A DNA stretch of 64,000 nt from Dictyoglomus sp. NZ13-RE01. Lineage in GTDB: Bacteria > Dictyoglomota > Dictyoglomia > Dictyoglomales > Dictyoglomaceae. Position 1 is the first letter of the stretch, and each line of letters begins with the position of its first letter. The notes below the pieces were generated by a model that had not been told where the DNA came from, made no database searches, and saw nothing but the letters and a program-made list of their open reading frames with translations. Positions 53,814 through 64,000 of the stretch are shown here, in pieces. Made by a program: the position numbers and the translations under genes. The stretch lies in the NCBI GenBank assembly GCA_002878375.1, contig NIRF01000009.1:1-64000 (forward strand), given 5' to 3'.

Positions 53814-54860
53814 TTAGGAGGGGGGTGATTTCATCTTTTCAATGATGCCTCCACAAAGGACAAAATCTTCAAGGTAACAAACTAAGATTTGTCCTGGAGC
53901 TGGTGCCCATTGAGGCTCCTTAAATTCTACCATTACCTCCTCTTCTGATATAATTTTTAGCTCTGCAGGCTGGGGCTTCATGTTGTAGCGGATCATAGCA
54001 AAAACATCTATTCTTTTCTTCTTAGGTTTAAAGGATGGGAAATTAACATTTTTTGCATATACTAAATTTGACAAGATTCTTTCTCTTTCAGCCACTATTA
54101 CTAATCCTTCCTCGGGTACTATTTCCTTCACATATACAGGTTTTCCCATAGCTACTTTTAATCCCTTTCTTTGCCCAATGGTAAAAGAAAATACTCCATC
54201 ATGTTCTCCTACTATCCTTCCATCTTCCGTTATAATTTTTCCCTTCTTCTCCTTTACATATTTTTTTATAAACTCTCTGTAATCGTTATTGGGAAGAAAG
54301 CATATTTCTTGGCTTTCGCTTTTTTCCTCTGTGACCAAATTATTTTCTCTTGCAATTCTTCTTACCTCTTCTTTTGTGTAATCTCCTAAGGGGAAAAGGG
54401 ATTTTTCTATCTGTTCCTGGGTTAGATAGGCTAAAAAGTAGGACTGATCTTTTCTTTCATCCTTTGCCCTTTTCAACAAGAACACTTTCCTTTCCTGATC
54501 CCATTCTTTTTTTACATAGTGACCTGTGGCAAAATATTCTGCGGATATTTCTTTGGCTCTTTTCATCAATAAACCAAATTTTATAAATCTATTACAAAAC
54601 ATACAAGGATTAGGAGTATATCCCTTTTCGTAGGACTCTACAAAATATTTAACAATAGTTTCTTCAAACTCTCTTTTTAGGTTAATTACATAGTGAGGAA
54701 TATTGAGAAGATAGGCTACTTTTTTGGCATCATTAATGGAGGTTGAAGAAACGGAAATATTCATGGTTAATCCTATAACTTCGTATCCTTCCTTTAAAAG
54801 TAGTAGGGCTGTTACACTACTATCAACCCCACCACTCATTGCTACAACAACTCTACTCAC
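53814..54860 (-). CDS. mnmA: tRNA-specific 2-thiouridylase
   Basis: A 348-residue enzyme that makes 2-thiouridine at tRNA position 34. The PP-loop is SGGVDSS (9-15). The catalytic and sulfur-carrying cysteines are probably C89 in CMFCN and C187 in SQEICFLP, and ATGHYVK is the tRNA-binding loop region. Its start overlaps the end of the cysteine desulfurase gene by eight bases, linking sulfur donor and acceptor. It converges on fprA with six bases between stops and no clear terminator. Confidence 0.95.
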   Translation of the reverse strand: MSRVVVAMSGGVDSSVTALLLLKEGYEVIGLTMNISVSSTSINDAKKVAYLLNIPHYVINLKREFEETIVKYFVESYEKGYTPNPCMFCNRFIKFGLLMKRAKEISAEYFATGHYVKKEWDQERKVFLLKRAKDERKDQSYFLAYLTQEQIEKSLFPLGDYTKEEVRRIARENNLVTEEKSESQEICFLPNNDYREFIKKYVKEKKGKIITEDGRIVGEHDGVFSFTIGQRKGLKVAMGKPVYVKEIVPEEGLVIVAERERILSNLVYAKNVNFPSFKPKKKRIDVFAMIRYNMKPQPAELKIISEEEVMVEFKEPQWAPAPGQILVCYLEDFVLCGGIIEKMKSPPS

Positions 54861-56031
54861 GCTTTAATGTCCACCCCTGTTTATATGGAGATATGGATCT
54901 TAACTTTTCTACTGTTTTTTCTAAAACGTCCAAGGTATAGTCTAAGTCTTCTTTTGTAGTCCAAAGTCCCAGGGTAAATCTTAAGGCACCCTGTACAAGC
55001 TCTATAGGTACTCCTATGGCGGAAAGAACATGGGAGGGCTCTAAGGAACTTGAGCTACATGCAGATCCTGTAGATACCGCAATACCTTCTAAGTCTAAGT
55101 TTAAAAGTAGAGCTTCTCCTTCAACGTATGCAAAACTAAAATTAATATTATTAGGAAGTCTTTTTTCCCTATGACCATTCAGATAAACATCAGTTATTCT
55201 CTTTTCTACCTCACTGATGAAGTAGTCTCTAAGCTCTGTTAATCTTTTCATTTCTTGATCTAATTCTTTTACAGCAAGCTCAATGGCAGTACCAAAACCC
55301 ACTATTCCTGCTACATTCTCTGTTCCTGCTCTTTTTCTGCTTTCCTGCTCTCCCCCATGAATTAAAGAGTATAATTTGCTCCCCTTTCTTATATACAAAG
55401 CTCCTATTCCTTTTGGACCATAAAACTTATGGGCAGAAATTGAAAGGAAATCAATCCCTAAATCATTAACATCTACAGGTATATGACCTACAGTTTGTAC
55501 AGCATCTGTATGGAAGTAAACATTCCTTTCTCTTGCAATTTGGGCAAGCTCTTTAATAGGCTCTATGGTTCCTATCTCATTGTTGGCGTGCATGATGGAT
55601 ATTAATATAGTGTCCTTCCTGATGGCTTTTTTTAGATCGTCGGGATCTATAAGTCCATATCTATCTACAGGAAGGTATGTAACTTCAAATCCCAATTTCT
55701 CTAAGAAATGGCATGGTTCCAATACAGCATGGTGCTCTATTGGGGTTGTAATAATATGTTTTCCTTTTTCCTGCAGGGCAAAGGCAACCCCTTTTAATAC
55801 CATATTATTTGCCTCGGTACCACCACTGGTAAATATTATTTCTTCAGGCTTTGCGGAGATAGCTTTTGCTACTTTTTCCCTGGCAGATTCAATAGCATTT
55901 CTTGTTTCTCTTCCAAATCTATGTAAACTTGATGGATTTCCAAAATATTCCTTTAAGTAAGGCTCCATAGCGGACCATACTTCTGGTCTCACAGGTGTTG
56001 TGGCTGCATAATCCAAATATACTTTTCTCAT
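54853..56031 (-). CDS. nifS: Cysteine desulfurase, NifS/IscS family
   Basis: A 392-residue PLP enzyme. The PLP lysine is in SAHKFYGPKG (about residue 203) and the persulfide cysteine is in STGSACSSSSLEPSHVL (about 322). It opens with the usual YLDYAATTPVRPEV. It delivers sulfur for tRNA thiolation by the coupled mnmA and perhaps for iron-sulfur clusters; no scaffold gene is adjacent. A very good promoter lies upstream, divergent from the marR gene. Confidence 0.94.
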   Translation of the reverse strand: MRKVYLDYAATTPVRPEVWSAMEPYLKEYFGNPSSLHRFGRETRNAIESAREKVAKAISAKPEEIIFTSGGTEANNMVLKGVAFALQEKGKHIITTPIEHHAVLEPCHFLEKLGFEVTYLPVDRYGLIDPDDLKKAIRKDTILISIMHANNEIGTIEPIKELAQIARERNVYFHTDAVQTVGHIPVDVNDLGIDFLSISAHKFYGPKGIGALYIRKGSKLYSLIHGGEQESRKRAGTENVAGIVGFGTAIELAVKELDQEMKRLTELRDYFISEVEKRITDVYLNGHREKRLPNNINFSFAYVEGEALLLNLDLEGIAVSTGSACSSSSLEPSHVLSAIGVPIELVQGALRFTLGLWTTKEDLDYTLDVLEKTVEKLRSISPYKQGWTLKRE

Positions 56032-56067
56032 TATTTACTCCTCCTTTTTTTGACTAATTTAGTATAA

Positions 56068-56096
56068 ATTATATGAAATTGGAAATTAAATGTCAA
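56068..56096 (-). promoter_or_regulatory. Promoter of the nifS-mnmA operon
   Basis: Leftward TTGACA (56096-56091), 17 bases, TATAAT (56073-56068); perfect consensus in both boxes. AGGAGGAG precedes the start codon. Confidence 0.85.
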
Positions 56097-56126
56097 AAAT
56101 TTCTCTTTCATTTTTTCCTTTTCTAT

Positions 56127-56148
56127 GATAATATTTAGTTAGCTAAAT
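56127..56148 (+). promoter_or_regulatory. -10 element and MarR-type operator of the exporter operon
   Basis: GATAAT (56127-56132, with TATG before it) overlaps the palindrome ATTTAG-TTAG-CTAAAT (56133-56148). A palindrome of this size at the transcription start is the usual MarR autoregulation site. No good -35 is visible. Confidence 0.6.
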
Positions 56149-56169
56149 AATTTTTAAGGAAGATTTGGA

Positions 56170-56625
56170 ATGAAAGATCCTTTATATAGCTTATTTAAGG
56201 ATGTATTAAGGGAACATTTTATAAGAAGGGAGATGCTCCTTGGAAAAGTAAAACTTTTTCGAGGACAAGCTCCTGTACTCCTTCTACTTTCTGAGAGGGA
56301 TGGGATTACTCAGAAGGAGATAGCGTATGAGCTAAAAATAAAACCATCTACTTTGAACCTTATTCTAAGAAGATTAGAGAAAAGAGGATACATAGTTAAA
56401 AGAAGGGATGAAAAGGATAAAAGATTTACAAAGATTTATATTACTGAAGAGGGGAAAAATTTAGTATGTAAGCTAAAGAGCATTTTTGAAACCCTCTCTC
56501 AGGACTGTTTTGGCATATTAAATGAGGAGGAGAGAAGATTTTTGGAGGAAGTTTTCATTAAAATTAGGGAGAATTTGAGAAGGTTAAATGAGGAAGGAGA
56601 TGGAAAGAAATGCGGAAAATTCTAA
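56170..56625 (+). CDS. MarR-family transcriptional regulator
   Basis: A 151-residue winged-helix regulator. ITQKEIAYELKIKPSTLNLILRRLEKRGYI is the DNA-binding helix-turn-helix and RRDEKDKRFTKIYITEEGK is the wing. It probably represses its own promoter and the two exporter genes, which overlap it (next start at 56610), and is released by a transported compound. One cysteine-rich tail (GKKCGKF) arises from the overlap with the next gene. Confidence 0.92.
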   Translation: MKDPLYSLFKDVLREHFIRREMLLGKVKLFRGQAPVLLLLSERDGITQKEIAYELKIKPSTLNLILRRLEKRGYIVKRRDEKDKRFTKIYITEEGKNLVCKLKSIFETLSQDCFGILNEEERRFLEEVFIKIRENLRRLNEEGDGKKCGKF

Positions 56626-58337
56626 AGTATTTAAGACCATATCTTCATTTTTTAATTCTTGCCCCACTATTTATGGTAGTAGAGGTTATCTGTGATCTTT
56701 ATCAGCCTACCTTTCTTGCAAGAATTGTGGACGAAGGACTACTAAAACATAATCTTCCTTTTATCATAAATACTGGGCTTAAGATGGTAGGAGTTGCCTT
56801 GATTGGTCTTGTTGGGGGAGTTGGCTGTGGTATCTTTGCAAACTTTGCTTCACAAAATTTTAGTGCGGACTTAAGAAAGGATTTATTTAAAAAGATACAA
56901 TCCTTCTCCTTTTCCAATATAGATAAGTTTCATACATCTTCATTAATTACAAGATTAACCAATGATATTACTCAATTGCAAAATGCCGTTACTATGTCTT
57001 TAACAATAGTTGTTAGAGCTCCTCTTCTTTTTATCGGTGGAATTATAATGGCTGTTTCAATAAATAGGAGTTTGTCCACTATCTTTCTTTTTGTTATTCC
57101 CCTTTTATCCTTTATTTTTATCTTTATTATGAAAAAGAGTTTTCCATTATTTACTGAAATGCAAAAAAGAATAGATGGGTTAAATAGGGTTGTTAGGGAG
57201 AACTTGGCAGGAATTAGGATTGTAAGGGCATTTATGAGAAGTGATTTTGAAAAGGAAAGATTCAGGAAGGCAAATGAAATGCTAATGAATGCGGTTAAGA
57301 GAGCCATAAGATTAACTGTATATGGTATGCCTCTTTTTATGTTGGTGATGAATTTCAGTATGATTTTTGTTTTGTGGTATGGAGGATTTCAGGTAAAAAG
57401 TGGCACCATGCAGGTAGGAGAGATCATGGCATATATAAATTACATGATGCAGATTATGTTTTCTCTTATGATGATTGGAAACATTTTGATGTTTATATCA
57501 AGGGCATCTGCCTCTGTTGAAAGAATAAATGAGATATTAGATGAGAAAGTTTCCATTGAAAGTAAGGAAAAACCTGTAAAAAAGACCATTGAGAGGGGAG
57601 AAGTTGTTTTTGATCATGTTTATTTTAGTTATAACAGTGATGAGTATGTTTTAAAAGATATTTCTTTTATTGCTAAGCCCTCAGAGATTGTTGCTATTAT
57701 TGGAACTACAGGCTCAGGTAAATCTACGTTAGTAAATCTGATACCAAGGTTATACGATGTTTCTTCTGGAAGGGTTTTGATTGATGATGTGGATGTTAGA
57801 GATTATGATCTGGAGGGACTTAGAAGTTCAATTGCTATGGTGCCTCAAGATACTATTCTTTTTACAGGGACCATTAGGGAGAATATATTATTTGGGAGAG
57901 AAGATGCAACAGAAGAAGTCATAGAGTCTGCAAAGATTGCCCAAGCCCACAATTTCATCATGAATTTACCACAAGGTTATGATACTGTTATTGGAGAAAG
58001 AGGAGTTACACTATCAGGAGGACAAAAACAAAGGATTGCCATTGCAAGAGCCATCATTAGAAAGCCTAAGATCCTTATTCTTGATGATTGTACCTCTGCA
58101 GTAGATTTTGCTACTGAGCAAAGGATTTTGAGAGGATTAAAGGAAATCATGAAAAATTCTACAACCTTTATTATTGCACAAAGAATAAGTACTGTTATGA
58201 ATGCGGATAAGATTATTGTGATGGATAGGGGAAGAATATCAGGAATAGGAAAGCATGAAGAACTCTTGAAGAGTAACAAGGTATATCAGGAGATCTTTAA
58301 GTCGCAGCTTGGTGAGGAGGGAATAGAGTATGCGTGA
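56610..58337 (+). CDS. Heterodimeric ABC exporter subunit with degenerate catalytic site (TM287-like)
   Basis: A 575-residue half-transporter with six membrane spans (about 15-300) and a nucleotide-binding domain. Walker A is GTTGSGKST and the signature is canonical LSGGQKQR. The catalytic glutamate after Walker B is replaced by aspartate ([12 protein letters not shown]), and the switch histidine by glutamine (IIAQRIST). These are the hallmark changes of the degenerate half of heterodimeric exporters such as Thermotoga TM287/288. It overlaps both marR (16 bases) and the second subunit (8 bases). Confidence 0.93.
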   Translation: MRKILKYLRPYLHFLILAPLFMVVEVICDLYQPTFLARIVDEGLLKHNLPFIINTGLKMVGVALIGLVGGVGCGIFANFASQNFSADLRKDLFKKIQSFSFSNIDKFHTSSLITRLTNDITQLQNAVTMSLTIVVRAPLLFIGGIIMAVSINRSLSTIFLFVIPLLSFIFIFIMKKSFPLFTEMQKRIDGLNRVVRENLAGIRIVRAFMRSDFEKERFRKANEMLMNAVKRAIRLTVYGMPLFMLVMNFSMIFVLWYGGFQVKSGTMQVGEIMAYINYMMQIMFSLMMIGNILMFISRASASVERINEILDEKVSIESKEKPVKKTIERGEVVFDHVYFSYNSDEYVLKDISFIAKPSEIVAIIGTTGSGKSTLVNLIPRLYDVSSGRVLIDDVDVRDYDLEGLRSSIAMVPQDTILFTGTIRENILFGREDATEEVIESAKIAQAHNFIMNLPQGYDTVIGERGVTLSGGQKQRIAIARAIIRKPKILILDDCTSAVDFATEQRILRGLKEIMKNSTTFIIAQRISTVMNADKIIVMDRGRISGIGKHEELLKSNKVYQEIFKSQLGEEGIEYA

Positions 58338-60153
58338 TCAGAGAAGGATGGGACCAGGACCCATATTTAGAGGACCAGGTGGAAGACCACCTTTAAGGAG
58401 TTATACGGATGTTAAGGTAAAGGATCCATGGGGAACCCTTAGAAAATTAATTGGTTACTTAGGTATATTTAAGGTTAGATTACTTATTGCTTTTCTTTTA
58501 GTATTGATTTCTTCCTTGCTGGGAATTTTAGGACCATTCCTAATTGGAAAAGCAATTGATAATTATATAGTGCCAAAGAGGTTTGAGGGATTTTTTAACT
58601 TTTTATTATTTCTTGGAGGAATATATGTTTTAGGGGCAGTTTTGGCTTGGATTCAGGGGTATTTAATGCTGGATACTACACAAAGGCTTGTTTTTAAAAT
58701 GAGAGAGGATTTATTTAATAAGATTCATGCACTTCCCTTGAAATATTTTGATCTGAGACCCTATGGAGATATTATGAGTAGGTTTACCAATGATATAGAT
58801 AATATTGGTTTTGTACTGGGAAATAGCATTATCCAGATGTTTTCAGGGATTATAACCTTAGCAGGAATCTTTATTATGATGTTAAGGGTAAATGTAACCC
58901 TTACTTTTATAAGTATGATTACTATTCCTCTTACTATTTTTGTAACAGAGTTTATTTCACGAAGGACAAGAAATTTATTTTATGCTAATCAATCGATATT
59001 AGGTAAATTGAATAGCATAATTGAAGAGGATGTTTCAGGACTTAAGATTATAAAAATATTCAATAGGGAGAAGAAAGAGTATGAAAAATTCTCTGTAGTA
59101 AATGAGGAGCTGAGAAGGGTAGGAGTATGGGCACAGATTTATTCACGTATTATTGGTCCTATTATGAACCTTCTTAATAACCTAAGCTTTGCTATTATTG
59201 CAGGATTTGGCGGTTGGTTTGCCTTCAGGGGACTCATATCCATTGGAACTATCTCTGTATTTTTAAGTTACTCAAGACAATTTACAAGACCAATAAATGA
59301 ACTTGCCAACCAATTTAATATGATACAGTCCGCCATTGCAAGTGCAGAGAGAATCTTTGAGGTTATGGCGGAAGAGGAAGAGAAAGAGGATGATAAAAAC
59401 TTAATAGAGTTAAAAGAGGTAAAAGGAGAGGTAGAATTTAGAAATGTTTATTTCTCCTACAAGCCAGGTGTACCAGTGCTAAAAAATATTAATTTTAGGG
59501 CTCTTCCTGGTCAAAAAATAGCCATCGTAGGTCCAACAGGAGCTGGAAAGACAACTATAGCAAGCTTAATTGCACGTTTTTATGATGTAGATGAGGGAAG
59601 TATATTATTAGATGGAATAGATATTAGAAAGATAGAGAAGAGTAGTTTAAGGGCTAATTTGGGTATTGTTTTACAAGATACTTATCTTTTTTCAGAAACA
59701 GTAATGGAAAATATTAGATATGGAAGACTTTCTGCTACTGATGAGGAAGTAAAAGAAGCTGCAAGGCTTGCACATGCAGAGGAGTTTATCTTGAGCCTGC
59801 CAAAAGGCTATTATACTGTACTTTCTGAAGATGGAGGAAGCCTTAGTCAGGGACAAAGACAGCTCATTGCTATTGCAAGGGCTATTTTGGCGGATCCTAA
59901 GATATTAATTTTAGATGAGGCAACCAGCAACGTAGATACTATGACAGAAAGATACATACAATCCGCCATGCTTAGACTAATGGAGGGAAGAACAAGTTTT
60001 ATTATAGCTCATAGGCTAAGCACCATAAAAAATGCAGATCTAATCCTCGTGGTAAACCACGGAGAAATAATTGAGAGGGGTACCCACGAAGAACTATTAA
60101 GAAAGAGGGGCTTTTACTACAATCTTTATATGAGCCAGTTCAGTGAAGTGGAG

Positions 60154-60177
<24 letters not shown>
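58330..60177 (+). CDS. Heterodimeric ABC exporter subunit with consensus catalytic site (TM288-like)
   Basis: A 615-residue half-transporter with an N-terminal glycine/proline-rich extension (about 1-35), six membrane spans and a nucleotide-binding domain. Walker A is GPTGAGKTT, Walker [13 protein letters not shown] keeps the catalytic glutamate and the switch is IIAHRLST. Its signature is altered to LSQGQRQ, which faces the degenerate site. Together the pair has one active and one inactive ATP site. Probably a multidrug or lipid exporter controlled by the MarR-type regulator. Its last 24 bases overlap the convergent cysK gene. Confidence 0.94.
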
Positions 60178-61077
<900 letters not shown>

Positions 61078-61105
61078 TCTTTAATCTCCTCCTTTTTTGA
61101 TACGA

Positions 61106-61111
61106 ATTATA
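61106..61111 (-). promoter_or_regulatory. Extended -10 of cysK
   Basis: Leftward TGGTATAAT has both TGn and a perfect TATAAT; the -35 region is poor, as allowed for extended -10 promoters. Confidence 0.55.
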
Positions 61112-61150
61112 CCATTTTTGTGTGAAAAATAAAGGGAGTAGGATTATAGT

Positions 61151-61179
61151 TTGAAAAGCTATAAATTTTTTGTTAATAT
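61151..61179 (+). promoter_or_regulatory. Promoter of the DpnII-type restriction-modification pair, leaderless
   Basis: TTGAAA (61151-61156), 17 bases, TAATAT (61174-61179). The ATG at 61186 is only six bases after the -10, so the transcript probably begins at the start codon; no ribosome binding site is present. Confidence 0.6.
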
Positions 61180-61185
61180 AAAAAC

Positions 61186-62136
61186 ATGAAGATAATACGA
61201 AGGAAAGCTACAAAAGAAAATAAATACGTAGAGATGAAAGAGGTAACTCAAGAGGAATATCTTGAGTTTATTAAAGAAAATGACATCATTGTTATTGAAG
61301 ATGTTCAGATAAAGCTAAGGAAAACCTGGAATATTAAGAGCTTTTCTCCCCCTGAGGAGTATGAATTAGAAAAAAGTACCGTTTGGAGCTTTCCAGAGAG
61401 AGGAAGCTGGGCTACCCATGTGGGAGATTATAGAGGGAATTGGTCCCCTTACATCCCGAGAAACCTAATATTAAAATATTCTCAAAAGGGAGATTGGATT
61501 TTGGACCAGATGATGGGAAGTGGAACTACTTTGGTAGAGGCAAAGCTTTTGGGAAGAAATGCTATAGGGGTAGATATAAATTTAAGTGCAGTTATGTTGG
61601 CAAGAGACAGACTGAATTTTTCCTACAATCCCCTTTTAGAGGAGTATAAAGAGCCTATTATTAAAACTTACTTTGGAGATGCGAGAAATTTAGATAAAAT
61701 TGAAAATGACAGTATAGATCTTATAGCCACTCACCCTCCCTATGCTAATATAATCTCTTATTCAAAAAAGAATAGGCTTGAGAATGATTTATCACAGCTT
61801 CCCCTTGAAGAGTATTTACTTGAAATGAGAAAAGTTGCTGAAGAGGCTTTTAGGGTATTAAAGCCTGGTAAGATATGTGCCATATTAATTGGAGATACAA
61901 GGAAACACAAGCATTATATTCCTCTTGCTTTTAGAGTTATGGAAGTTTTTTTAGATGTTGGTTTTATTTTGAAGGAAGATATTATAAAGGTCCAATGGAA
62001 TATGAAGACTACAAGAGAAAAATGGAGTTTTAGAAATTATGATTTTTACCTAATTTCTCATGAACATATATTTGTATTTAGAAAACCTGAAGATACAAAA
62101 GAATATAAAAAGTACAAGTTTAGTATTAAATGGTGA
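61186..62136 (+). CDS. DNA methyltransferase of a DpnII-type restriction-modification pair
   Basis: A 316-residue methyltransferase. Motif I is LDQMMGSGTTLVEA (about 106-119) and motif IV is THPPYAN (182-188), in the order I then IV, unlike the beta-class methylase at 42009. The N-terminal segment with SPPEEYELEKSTVWSFPERG may hold motif X. THPPY differs from the DPPY of Dam-type adenine methylases that usually accompany DpnII, so the modified base may be cytosine N4; this is uncertain. The endonuclease gene starts seven bases before its stop. Confidence 0.82.
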   Translation: MKIIRRKATKENKYVEMKEVTQEEYLEFIKENDIIVIEDVQIKLRKTWNIKSFSPPEEYELEKSTVWSFPERGSWATHVGDYRGNWSPYIPRNLILKYSQKGDWILDQMMGSGTTLVEAKLLGRNAIGVDINLSAVMLARDRLNFSYNPLLEEYKEPIIKTYFGDARNLDKIENDSIDLIATHPPYANIISYSKKNRLENDLSQLPLEEYLLEMRKVAEEAFRVLKPGKICAILIGDTRKHKHYIPLAFRVMEVFLDVGFILKEDIIKVQWNMKTTREKWSFRNYDFYLISHEHIFVFRKPEDTKEYKKYKFSIKW

Positions 62137-63026
62137 AAGAGCCAGATAAATACAAAAAGTTAGGATTTAACAGCCTTGATGAATATGCAAATTACTTTTT
62201 TAGTACCCTTCTTCCAAGCAATAAAACTTATGAATATTTTGTAGATTGGGAAAAGGTCAAAGAGAACATATTTAGATATCTCAATGAAATATCATTATTA
62301 AATACTCTTTCTCGGGTTCCTTCTAATCAGAGAAAAGAAAGGTTTATAGAAATAATAAAGGAATATCCAAGGGTAGTTAAAGTAATTCCGGTACTTATTG
62401 CGGAAAGAATAAAAAATTCCCATATAGATATTTTTGATCCTGATTTAGAGGAACTTATTAGGATAGATTTAGATATTAATAATATTGATGAAACTTCCCT
62501 TCAAAAAATAACAGAATTTGTTGAGAAGGTAGGGGTATTGGCTCTATTCTCAGAGATAAAGGATTTATATGATTATCTAATGGGTGTAGAAGTGGGTATT
62601 GATACAAATGCAAGGAAAAATAGAAGTGGAAAGATTTTTGAAGATATGGTAGAGGGAAAGCTAAGAAAAATTCTTAGATCTTATAAAATATTAAGGAATG
62701 ATACAAATTTTTCATTATATAAACAACATACAAAATTCAAGACTAAAACTCATGATTTTACTATTTATAAAGATAATTTAGAAAGACCAATAGCAATTGT
62801 TGAGTGCAGTTTTTATAATATATCAGGGAGTAAGGAAATATCTATATCAGAAAGTTATGAAGAATTATCTAATTTAGCAAGAAATCTAAATATCTCCTTC
62901 ATATGGGTTACCGATGGTCCTGCTTGGATTAAAATGAAAGGACAAATTCTCCATTCTATTAGAAATATTGATTGGATTTTGAATTACAAAATGCTGGAAT
63001 TAATAAAATTCATCGTGGAAAAATAA
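62130..63026 (+). CDS. DpnII/MboI-family restriction endonuclease
   Basis: A 298-residue endonuclease, close to the usual length of the family. GIDTNARKNRSGKIFEDMVE (about 156-175) is the family signature. HDFTIY (D near 207) and IAIVECSFYNISGSKEISIS (E near 219) form the PD-(D/E)XK-like catalytic core. DpnII enzymes usually cut GATC; the specificity here is not proved. GTG or ATG start at 62130 overlaps the methylase gene, so both proteins are made from one message. Confidence 0.82.
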   Translation: MVKEPDKYKKLGFNSLDEYANYFFSTLLPSNKTYEYFVDWEKVKENIFRYLNEISLLNTLSRVPSNQRKERFIEIIKEYPRVVKVIPVLIAERIKNSHIDIFDPDLEELIRIDLDINNIDETSLQKITEFVEKVGVLALFSEIKDLYDYLMGVEVGIDTNARKNRSGKIFEDMVEGKLRKILRSYKILRNDTNFSLYKQHTKFKTKTHDFTIYKDNLERPIAIVECSFYNISGSKEISISESYEELSNLARNLNISFIWVTDGPAWIKMKGQILHSIRNIDWILNYKMLELIKFIVEK

Positions 63027-63045
63027 AGGCACTCTATCTCTCTAT

Positions 63046-63074
63046 TTGAATTATTTTTTAGAAATAGTTATAAT
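63046..63074 (+). promoter_or_regulatory. Promoter of the phosphotriesterase-family gene
   Basis: TTGAAT (63046-63051), 17 bases, TATAAT (63069-63074), about 20 bases before ATG 63096, which follows AAGGGTGA. Confidence 0.7.
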
Positions 63075-63095
63075 ACTCAAAAAGGGTGAATTTTT

Positions 63096-64000
63096 ATGAT
63101 AATGACTGTGAGAGGGAAAATAGAGGATGATGATTTGGGGAAAACCCTAATTCATGAGCACATCTTGGTAGATTTTAGAGGAGCAGAGTTTAGCAAGGAT
63201 AAGGGATATTTTATAGATGAGGTTGTTGAGATAGTTCTTCCCTATTTATTAGAGATAAAAGAATTGGGTTATAAGACTTTTGTAGATTGTACTCCTGCTT
63301 ATATCGGAAGGGATCCAGAATTACTTTTAAAGCTTTCTAATATGTCAGGCTTGAATATTATTACAAATACAGGATTTTATTGTGCAGGAAATGATAAATA
63401 TATTCCGAGATTTGCCTATGATATGACTGAGAAGGAAATTTCTAACATTTGGATAGAAGAATGGAAGAATGGTATAAATGGGAGTGTCAGACCTGGGTTC
63501 ATAAAAATTGGTGTTGACCCAGGACCATTGAGAGAAATAGAGAAGAAAATTGTGAAAAGTGCTTGTCTTACCTATCATGAGACAGGGCTTACTATAGCAT
63601 GCCATACAGGAGAAGCTCAATGTGCTTTGGAGGTTTTGTCTATTATAAAAGATTATGATGTTCCCACTTCTTCTCTGATCATAGTTCATGCGGATGGTAT
63701 AGAAAAAGAGGTTATATGGAATTTGGCAGAGGAAGGGTGTTTTATAGAGTTTGATTCAGTTGGAGGAAGACCTTTAGAATACCATGTTGATTTAATTAGA
63801 AAGGCTGTAGAAAAAGGGGTTGAAGATAGGCTTTTGATCTCTCATGATGCAGGTTGGTATAATGTTGGAGAAAAGGATGGAGGTAAAGAAAGGTTTAGAC
63901 CCTACACAACCATTGAGAAAGAACTTATTCCAGAGCTTGAAAAATATTTTTCTAAGGCTCTTTCTCAAAAGTTATTAATAGATAATCCCAAGAGGGCTCT
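63096..64000 (+). CDS. Phosphotriesterase-family metal-dependent hydrolase (3' end outside the window)
   Basis: The first 301 codons of an amidohydrolase-superfamily gene running off the right edge. Metal ligands are visible in order: H20 and H22 in LIHEHILVD, the probably carbamylated lysine in GFIKIGVD (about 144), histidines in ACHTGEA (about 170) and IVHADG (about 198), and the aspartate in LISHDAGW (about 251). Family members include phosphotriesterases, lactonases and resiniferatoxin-binding-protein-like enzymes. A lactonase acting on a sugar lactone is plausible in this organism. The start may be ATG 63096 or 63102. Confidence 0.88.
   Translation, partial: MIMTVRGKIEDDDLGKTLIHEHILVDFRGAEFSKDKGYFIDEVVEIVLPYLLEIKELGYKTFVDCTPAYIGRDPELLLKLSNMSGLNIITNTGFYCAGNDKYIPRFAYDMTEKEISNIWIEEWKNGINGSVRPGFIKIGVDPGPLREIEKKIVKSACLTYHETGLTIACHTGEAQCALEVLSIIKDYDVPTSSLIIVHADGIEKEVIWNLAEEGCFIEFDSVGGRPLEYHVDLIRKAVEKGVEDRLLISHDAGWYNVGEKDGGKERFRPYTTIEKELIPELEKYFSKALSQKLLIDNPKRA

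Noticed and set aside
63345-63689. A 114-codon leftward frame near the right edge.
   Set aside because: It is antisense to the phosphotriesterase-family gene, which has all metal-binding motifs.

Overview
The window is AT-rich (roughly a third G+C), densely packed, and uses strong AAGGAGG-type ribosome binding sites with many ATGA start/stop overlaps. Repeated sugar ABC importers, family 4 and 31 glycosidases, a TM287/288-like ABC exporter pair, a flavodiiron protein and several restriction-modification systems point to an anaerobic, saccharolytic, thermophilic bacterium. My best guess is a Dictyoglomus species; this is inference from gene content and was not tested by a search. No rRNA, tRNA or CRISPR array was seen.

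Layout. (1) 1-124: start of a leftward gene whose ribosome binding site is locked in a hairpin, as in insertion sequences. (2) 231-6299: LacI-type regulator, CUT1 sugar importer, Asp-box sialidase-like protein and a DapA/NanA-type aldolase in one operon. (3) 6302-8688: MgtC-like membrane protein and a ClC chloride channel gene broken by a frameshift and a TAG. (4) 8694-15848: defence block with a HEPN/MNT pair, a small PD-(D/E)XK protein and type I hsdM-hsdS-hsdR. (5) 15906-18971: exported N-terminal-nucleophile hydrolase, then psuK-psuG for pseudouridine breakdown. (6) 19023-31236: a divergent regulon around a FadR-type regulator. Leftward it encodes the regulator and a two-subunit UxaA/SuyAB-type lyase. 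Rightward it encodes an aldehyde dehydrogenase, a small transaldolase, a LarA-type protein (frameshifted), an ABC importer, a GH31 glycosidase and a FucI-like isomerase. (7) 31264-41758: leftward Opp-type oligosaccharide importer followed by a GH4 glycosidase, with a separate three-gene CUT1 importer inserted between them and flanked by an 87-bp direct repeat. (8) 42009-43556: type II restriction-modification pair. (9) 43708-52026: exported DUF4139-like protein, small membrane protein, YkoP-like protein, an unrecognised 464-residue protein, a perfect 16-bp parS site, and two cyclic-di-GMP-type signalling proteins. (10) 52111-61077: ImmA-like metallopeptidase, flavodiiron protein, nifS-mnmA for tRNA thiolation, MarR plus heterodimeric ABC exporter, cysK. 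(11) 61186-63026: a third restriction-modification pair (DpnII family). (12) 63096-64000: start of a phosphotriesterase-family gene.

The most interesting unit is region 6. Read together, importer, glycosidase, ketol-isomerase, transaldolase, aldehyde dehydrogenase and SuyAB-like lyase match the steps needed to take sulfoquinovose (or another C6-modified sugar) through sulfolactaldehyde and sulfolactate to pyruvate plus sulfite, with no kinase needed. A LarA homologue sits where a sulfolactate racemase would be useful. This is a pathway inference from gene content and needs biochemical proof; a 6-deoxysugar or hexuronate pathway is the main alternative. Two direct repeats sit in the spacers of both divergent promoters and probably form the regulator's operator.
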